From: Phormidium tenue FACHB-1050
GTDB taxonomy: Bacteria; Cyanobacteriota; Cyanobacteriia; Pseudanabaenales; Pseudanabaenaceae
Assembly: GCF_014696925.1 (NCBI RefSeq)
Contig: NZ_JACJQY010000021.1
Span: 20,883-84,882 of the forward strand
Reading direction: 5' to 3'
DNA length: 64,000 bases
This document shows positions 61,361 through 64,000 of this stretch, in pieces; within the stretch, counting starts at the first letter, position 1; the number at the start of each line of letters is the position of its first letter. Both the position numbers and the translations under genes were made by a program. The notes under the pieces are model-generated. The model was not told the DNA's origin. It was given only the letters and a program-made list of their open reading frames with translations, and did no database searches.

Positions 61361-63001
61361 TTGCGATCTATTGCCGAAACCTTGAATCAATCCTATTTTC
61401 AGTCCGAATATTTACTATTTGACCCCACTACACCAGACCATGATGCAGTAAATATTGTCTTTGCTTTCCCAAATACCTACACCGTAGGAATCACCAGCTT
61501 AGGCTATCAAGGAGTTTGGGCAAACCTAGCCACGCGATCGCAAGTTAATGTCAGTCGTTGGTTTACCGATGCCCATGAGGATTTACCGCGCCAAATTGAG
61601 ATCTTGGGCTTTTCATTTTCGTGGGAACTGGATTACGTCAATATTCTTGCCGCATTAAAAAAATTTGAGATTCCCATTGATACCTGCGATCGCACTGATG
61701 AGCATCCATTAGTTTTTGGTGGGGGACCAGTCCTCACCGCCAATCCTGAACCATTTGCTGCATGGTTTGATATTGTGCTACTCGGTGATGGCGAAGAATT
61801 AATTGGGAACTTCCTCAATGCTTATCAAGAAGTACGTCATGCTAGCCGTGAAATAAAATTACGCCATTTAGCAAAACTAGATGGCATATATGTTCCGCAG
61901 TTCTATGCAGTTACCTACGAATCCGAAGATGGCGCGATCGCTTCCATTCAGCCCATCGATTCGGATATTCCTGCCACAGTTCATAAACAAACCTACAAAG
62001 GCAATACGCTATCAGCTTCCACAGTTGTGACTGAAAAAGCAGCATGGGAAAGTATCTTTATGGTGGAAGTGGTGCGGAGTTGTCCAGAGATGTGTCGCTT
62101 CTGTTTAGCGAGTTATCTCACGCTTCCCTTTCGGACAGCGAGTTTGGAGTCAAGTCTGATGCCTGCGATCGCGAAAGGGCTAACTGTAACCAAACGTCTA
62201 GGTTTGCTCGGTGCATCGATTACCCAACATCCTGAATTTGATACTTTACTGGATCATCTCGCCCAGCCGCAGTTTGATGATGTGCGCCTCAGTCTTGCCT
62301 CGGTGCGTACCAATACACTGACAGAGAAATTAGCAAGAATTCTCTCTACCCGTGATAGTCGTTCCGTGACCATTGCGATCGAAAGTGGTTCTGAACGTTT
62401 GCGGGAAATCATTAATAAGAAGTTGCATAATGATGAAATCAAGCAAGCGGCGATCAATGCTCAGGCTGGTGGTTTGAAGTCTCTGAAGCTCTACGGGATG
62501 GCAGGTGTGCCGATGGAAAATGATGATGATATCGAGCAAACGATTGAGATGCTAGTTTCCCTGCGTAAAATTGCACCAAAATTAAAGATTACTTTTGGTT
62601 GTAGTACCTTTGTTCCGAAATCCCATACTCCTTGGCAGTGGCAGGGTGTCAGCACGACCGCTGAGAAGAAGATGCAGTATTTCCGTAAGAAGCTATTACC
62701 GAAAGGGATTGATTTTCGTCCTGAGAGTTACAAAGATTCGCTGGTGCAAGCGCTTATTTCGAGAGGCGATCGCCGTTTGACTAAGTTATTGATTTTGGCT
62801 TGCAGCTATAGCGATGGGGATGTACCGAGTGATGGTTCTTACAAACGCGCCTTTAAGGAATTACGCGGACAGTTGCCGCCCCTTGCTTGGTATGTGCATG
62901 AGGATTGGGATGTGAATCAAGTTTTACCTTGGCAACATCTGCGGAGTGCTTTGCCTGTGGAGACGTTGATCAAGCATCGAGAAACTTCTTTTGCTCACTG
63001 A
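61361..63001 (+). CDS. B12-binding-like radical SAM protein
   Basis: About 546 residues from TTG 61361; the frame extends upstream to a TTG at 61283, but that part overlaps a palindrome, and homology should start near YLLFDPTTPDHDAV. The N-terminal Rossmann-like domain (B12-binding type) includes AFPNTYTVGITSLGYQGVW. The radical SAM core has CPEMCRFC (CxxxCxxC) for a 4Fe-4S cluster and later IAIESGSERLREIINKKL. It lacks a clear DxHxxG cobalamin motif. Family members are uncharacterised (resembling TIGR03960-type proteins). The product is cytosolic; the substrate is unknown. Confidence 0.82.
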   Translation: MRSIAETLNQSYFQSEYLLFDPTTPDHDAVNIVFAFPNTYTVGITSLGYQGVWANLATRSQVNVSRWFTDAHEDLPRQIEILGFSFSWELDYVNILAALKKFEIPIDTCDRTDEHPLVFGGGPVLTANPEPFAAWFDIVLLGDGEELIGNFLNAYQEVRHASREIKLRHLAKLDGIYVPQFYAVTYESEDGAIASIQPIDSDIPATVHKQTYKGNTLSASTVVTEKAAWESIFMVEVVRSCPEMCRFCLASYLTLPFRTASLESSLMPAIAKGLTVTKRLGLLGASITQHPEFDTLLDHLAQPQFDDVRLSLASVRTNTLTEKLARILSTRDSRSVTIAIESGSERLREIINKKLHNDEIKQAAINAQAGGLKSLKLYGMAGVPMENDDDIEQTIEMLVSLRKIAPKLKITFGCSTFVPKSHTPWQWQGVSTTAEKKMQYFRKKLLPKGIDFRPESYKDSLVQALISRGDRRLTKLLILACSYSDGDVPSDGSYKRAFKELRGQLPPLAWYVHEDWDVNQVLPWQHLRSALPVETLIKHRETSFAH

Positions 63002-63086
63002 AAAGTGTTGCTGAGTCGCTAGTTTAGACTTGCGATCGCTTTGAGAATAAATGTAGTATGGAGCTACGCTATAGGAGGCTAGACAA

Positions 63087-63458
63087 ATGATTTCTCAATC
63101 CAATGTAAAAGTAGCGATTATCCTTACTGAGAGAGGGCTAACAATATCTGGTACAAGGATTACTCTCTATGATGTGATGGACTATGTGAAAGCTCAATAT
63201 CCTGCTAAGTTTATCCAAGGTTTGTTTGAGCTTACGGATGAGCAAATTAATGCGGCTCTATCCTACATTGAGCTAAATCGTGATGCGGTGGAAGCTGAGT
63301 ATGCTCAAGTAGTTCGGGAAACTGAAGAGCTTCAAATATATTATGCTAATCAAAATCGCGATCGCCTAATTAGTACTGCTGCAAAGGTAAAAACTGGTAA
63401 TGAGGCTGCTTGGAAAAAGCTTGAGAAAATGCGATCGCATCGTGAGCTAAAGGTATGA
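63087..63458 (+). CDS. DUF433-like antitoxin
   Basis: A 123-residue protein. Residues 10-70 (LTERGLTISGTRITLYDVMDYVKAQYPAKF, split as TERGLTISGTRITLYDVMDY and KAQYPAKFIQGLF) match the DUF433 wing-HTH family, which is usually the antitoxin of DUF5615 toxins. Here the C-terminal tail is extended and charged. It has a good ribosome-binding sequence (AGGAGG eight bases before the ATG). Its stop overlaps the next start by four bases (ATGA at 63455). Confidence 0.82.
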   Translation: MISQSNVKVAIILTERGLTISGTRITLYDVMDYVKAQYPAKFIQGLFELTDEQINAALSYIELNRDAVEAEYAQVVRETEELQIYYANQNRDRLISTAAKVKTGNEAAWKKLEKMRSHRELKV

Positions 63459-63676
63459 TTTTCTTGATCGATCACAATCTCAAGGGTCATGCTCTTGTTT
63501 TATTTGGGGCGATCGCTAGTCAGGGTTGGCTGGATATTCTGCCAATTCAGTTTGTCAATTTTGCGGAGGTTGATTTAGCGATCAATAGCAATGACAGGGT
63601 GGTTTGGCGTTTAGCTCAAGAAAAACAGATGATTTTGCTCACGGCAAATCGCAGTATGAAAGATAAAAATTTATAA
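63455..63676 (+). CDS. DUF5615 PIN-like toxin, apparently truncated
   Basis: A 73-residue protein starting MIFLIDHNLKGHALVLFG with the later AQEKQMILLTANRSMKDKNL. DUF5615 toxins are usually about 110-120 residues and continue after the TxNR segment with further helices; here a stop follows at once. The first Asp of the PIN-like active site (D6) is present. It may be inactive or a short variant. Coupled to the DUF433-like antitoxin by a four-base overlap. Confidence 0.72.
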   Translation: MIFLIDHNLKGHALVLFGAIASQGWLDILPIQFVNFAEVDLAINSNDRVVWRLAQEKQMILLTANRSMKDKNL

Positions 63677-63791
63677 ATAAAGAGAATAATTTAAATTTGT
63701 TATCTGTGTTTGCAATTGCTAATTTTGATCTCTCAGTTGGTAATATATTTCATGTTATAATTCTTTCACAAAATCTATACCTATATTAGTT

Positions 63792-64000
63792 ATGTCCGAC
63801 AATCAAGCTTCTGAAACTCAAAGTATCATACCAAGTCAAAATGGAATAACTACACCTAAATCTCTTGATGATCTGAAGGCTCTTTTTTATTTATATAATC
63901 TAAGTACAGGACAAAAATTTAATGGAGTTGAAGAAAGCCTCGGAATTGAGATGAAGGTCAAAGATGAAGTGACGCAGGAAATCAAAACCACGACGAAAAA
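63792..64000 (+). CDS. Unknown protein, N-terminal 69 residues (cut by right edge)
   Basis: The ATG at 63792 opens a frame that stays open to the window end: MSDNQASETQSIIPSQNG, then KSLDDLKALFYLYNLSTGQK and a Lys/Glu-rich stretch. It has no recognisable domain in the visible part. It follows the toxin-antitoxin pair after 115 bases. Confidence 0.5.
   Translation, partial: MSDNQASETQSIIPSQNGITTPKSLDDLKALFYLYNLSTGQKFNGVEESLGIEMKVKDEVTQEIKTTTK

Overview
The window looks like cyanobacterial chromosome. It carries a beta-carboxysome cluster (ccmO, two ccmK, ccmL, ccmM, ccmN), a TxlA-like thioredoxin, a CBS-CP12 fusion protein, a plant-type ferredoxin, a DevBCA-type exporter and a cyanobacterial-type phytochelatin synthase. 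The octamer GCGATCGC (HIP1) is extremely frequent, often inside genes. The style of the intergenic repeats suggests a Pseudanabaena-like organism, but that is an inference; no rRNA or tRNA is present to confirm it.

Layout. 1-10.2 kb: lepA (cut by the left edge) and infB, then a GPH-type sugar symporter, a TxlA-like thioredoxin, a class A beta-lactamase-like protein and trmJ. 10.4-14.7 kb: a 1019-residue protein with four DUF4114-like units and RTX repeats, divergent from a MerR regulator fused to pentapeptide repeats. 14.7-22.8 kb: an accessory island with a ribbon-helix-helix-like protein, an antirepressor-like protein, an MmeI-like DNA methyltransferase, an SF2 helicase and a GIY-YIG (T5orf172-type) nuclease; it is rich in MITE-like repeats and may be a restriction or defence system. 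22.9-29.5 kb: pyrB, a PyrF-PyrE fusion whose decarboxylase half has lost its catalytic lysines, CBS-CP12, a zinc-ribbon protein, thioredoxin, ferredoxin, a recombinase-domain orphan and a four-CBS protein. 29.9-34.7 kb: rpsP, a KH-domain protein, cinA and an RNase II family enzyme. 35.2-41.1 kb: the carboxysome cluster, minus strand. 41.8-50.5 kb: a PleD-like diguanylate cyclase, a TetR-controlled DevBC exporter followed by a LuxR-type mini-regulator and DevA, a lone ABC ATPase and a FecR protein. 50.6-54.2 kb: lipB, a Vat-like acetyltransferase, a phytochelatin synthase homologue and an FAD monooxygenase. 54.5-60.7 kb: a compact five-gene cassette with a divergent Hsp70, a zinc-ribbon/membrane/LysM protein, a TPR-like protein, a J-like protein without HPD and a GrpE-like protein. 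60.8-64 kb: a DUF3598-like protein, a radical SAM protein and a toxin-antitoxin pair.

Two regions deserve most attention as possible undescribed systems: the self-contained Hsp70/J-like/GrpE-like cassette with membrane and TPR partners, and the methyltransferase-helicase-GIY-YIG island. A third theme runs through the whole window: more than twenty intergenic perfect or near-perfect hairpins, many with different stems but the same AAA, GAA, TTC or TTT loop inside a GCxxxGC core. Some are arranged in composite elements with a conserved scaffold and exchangeable stems.
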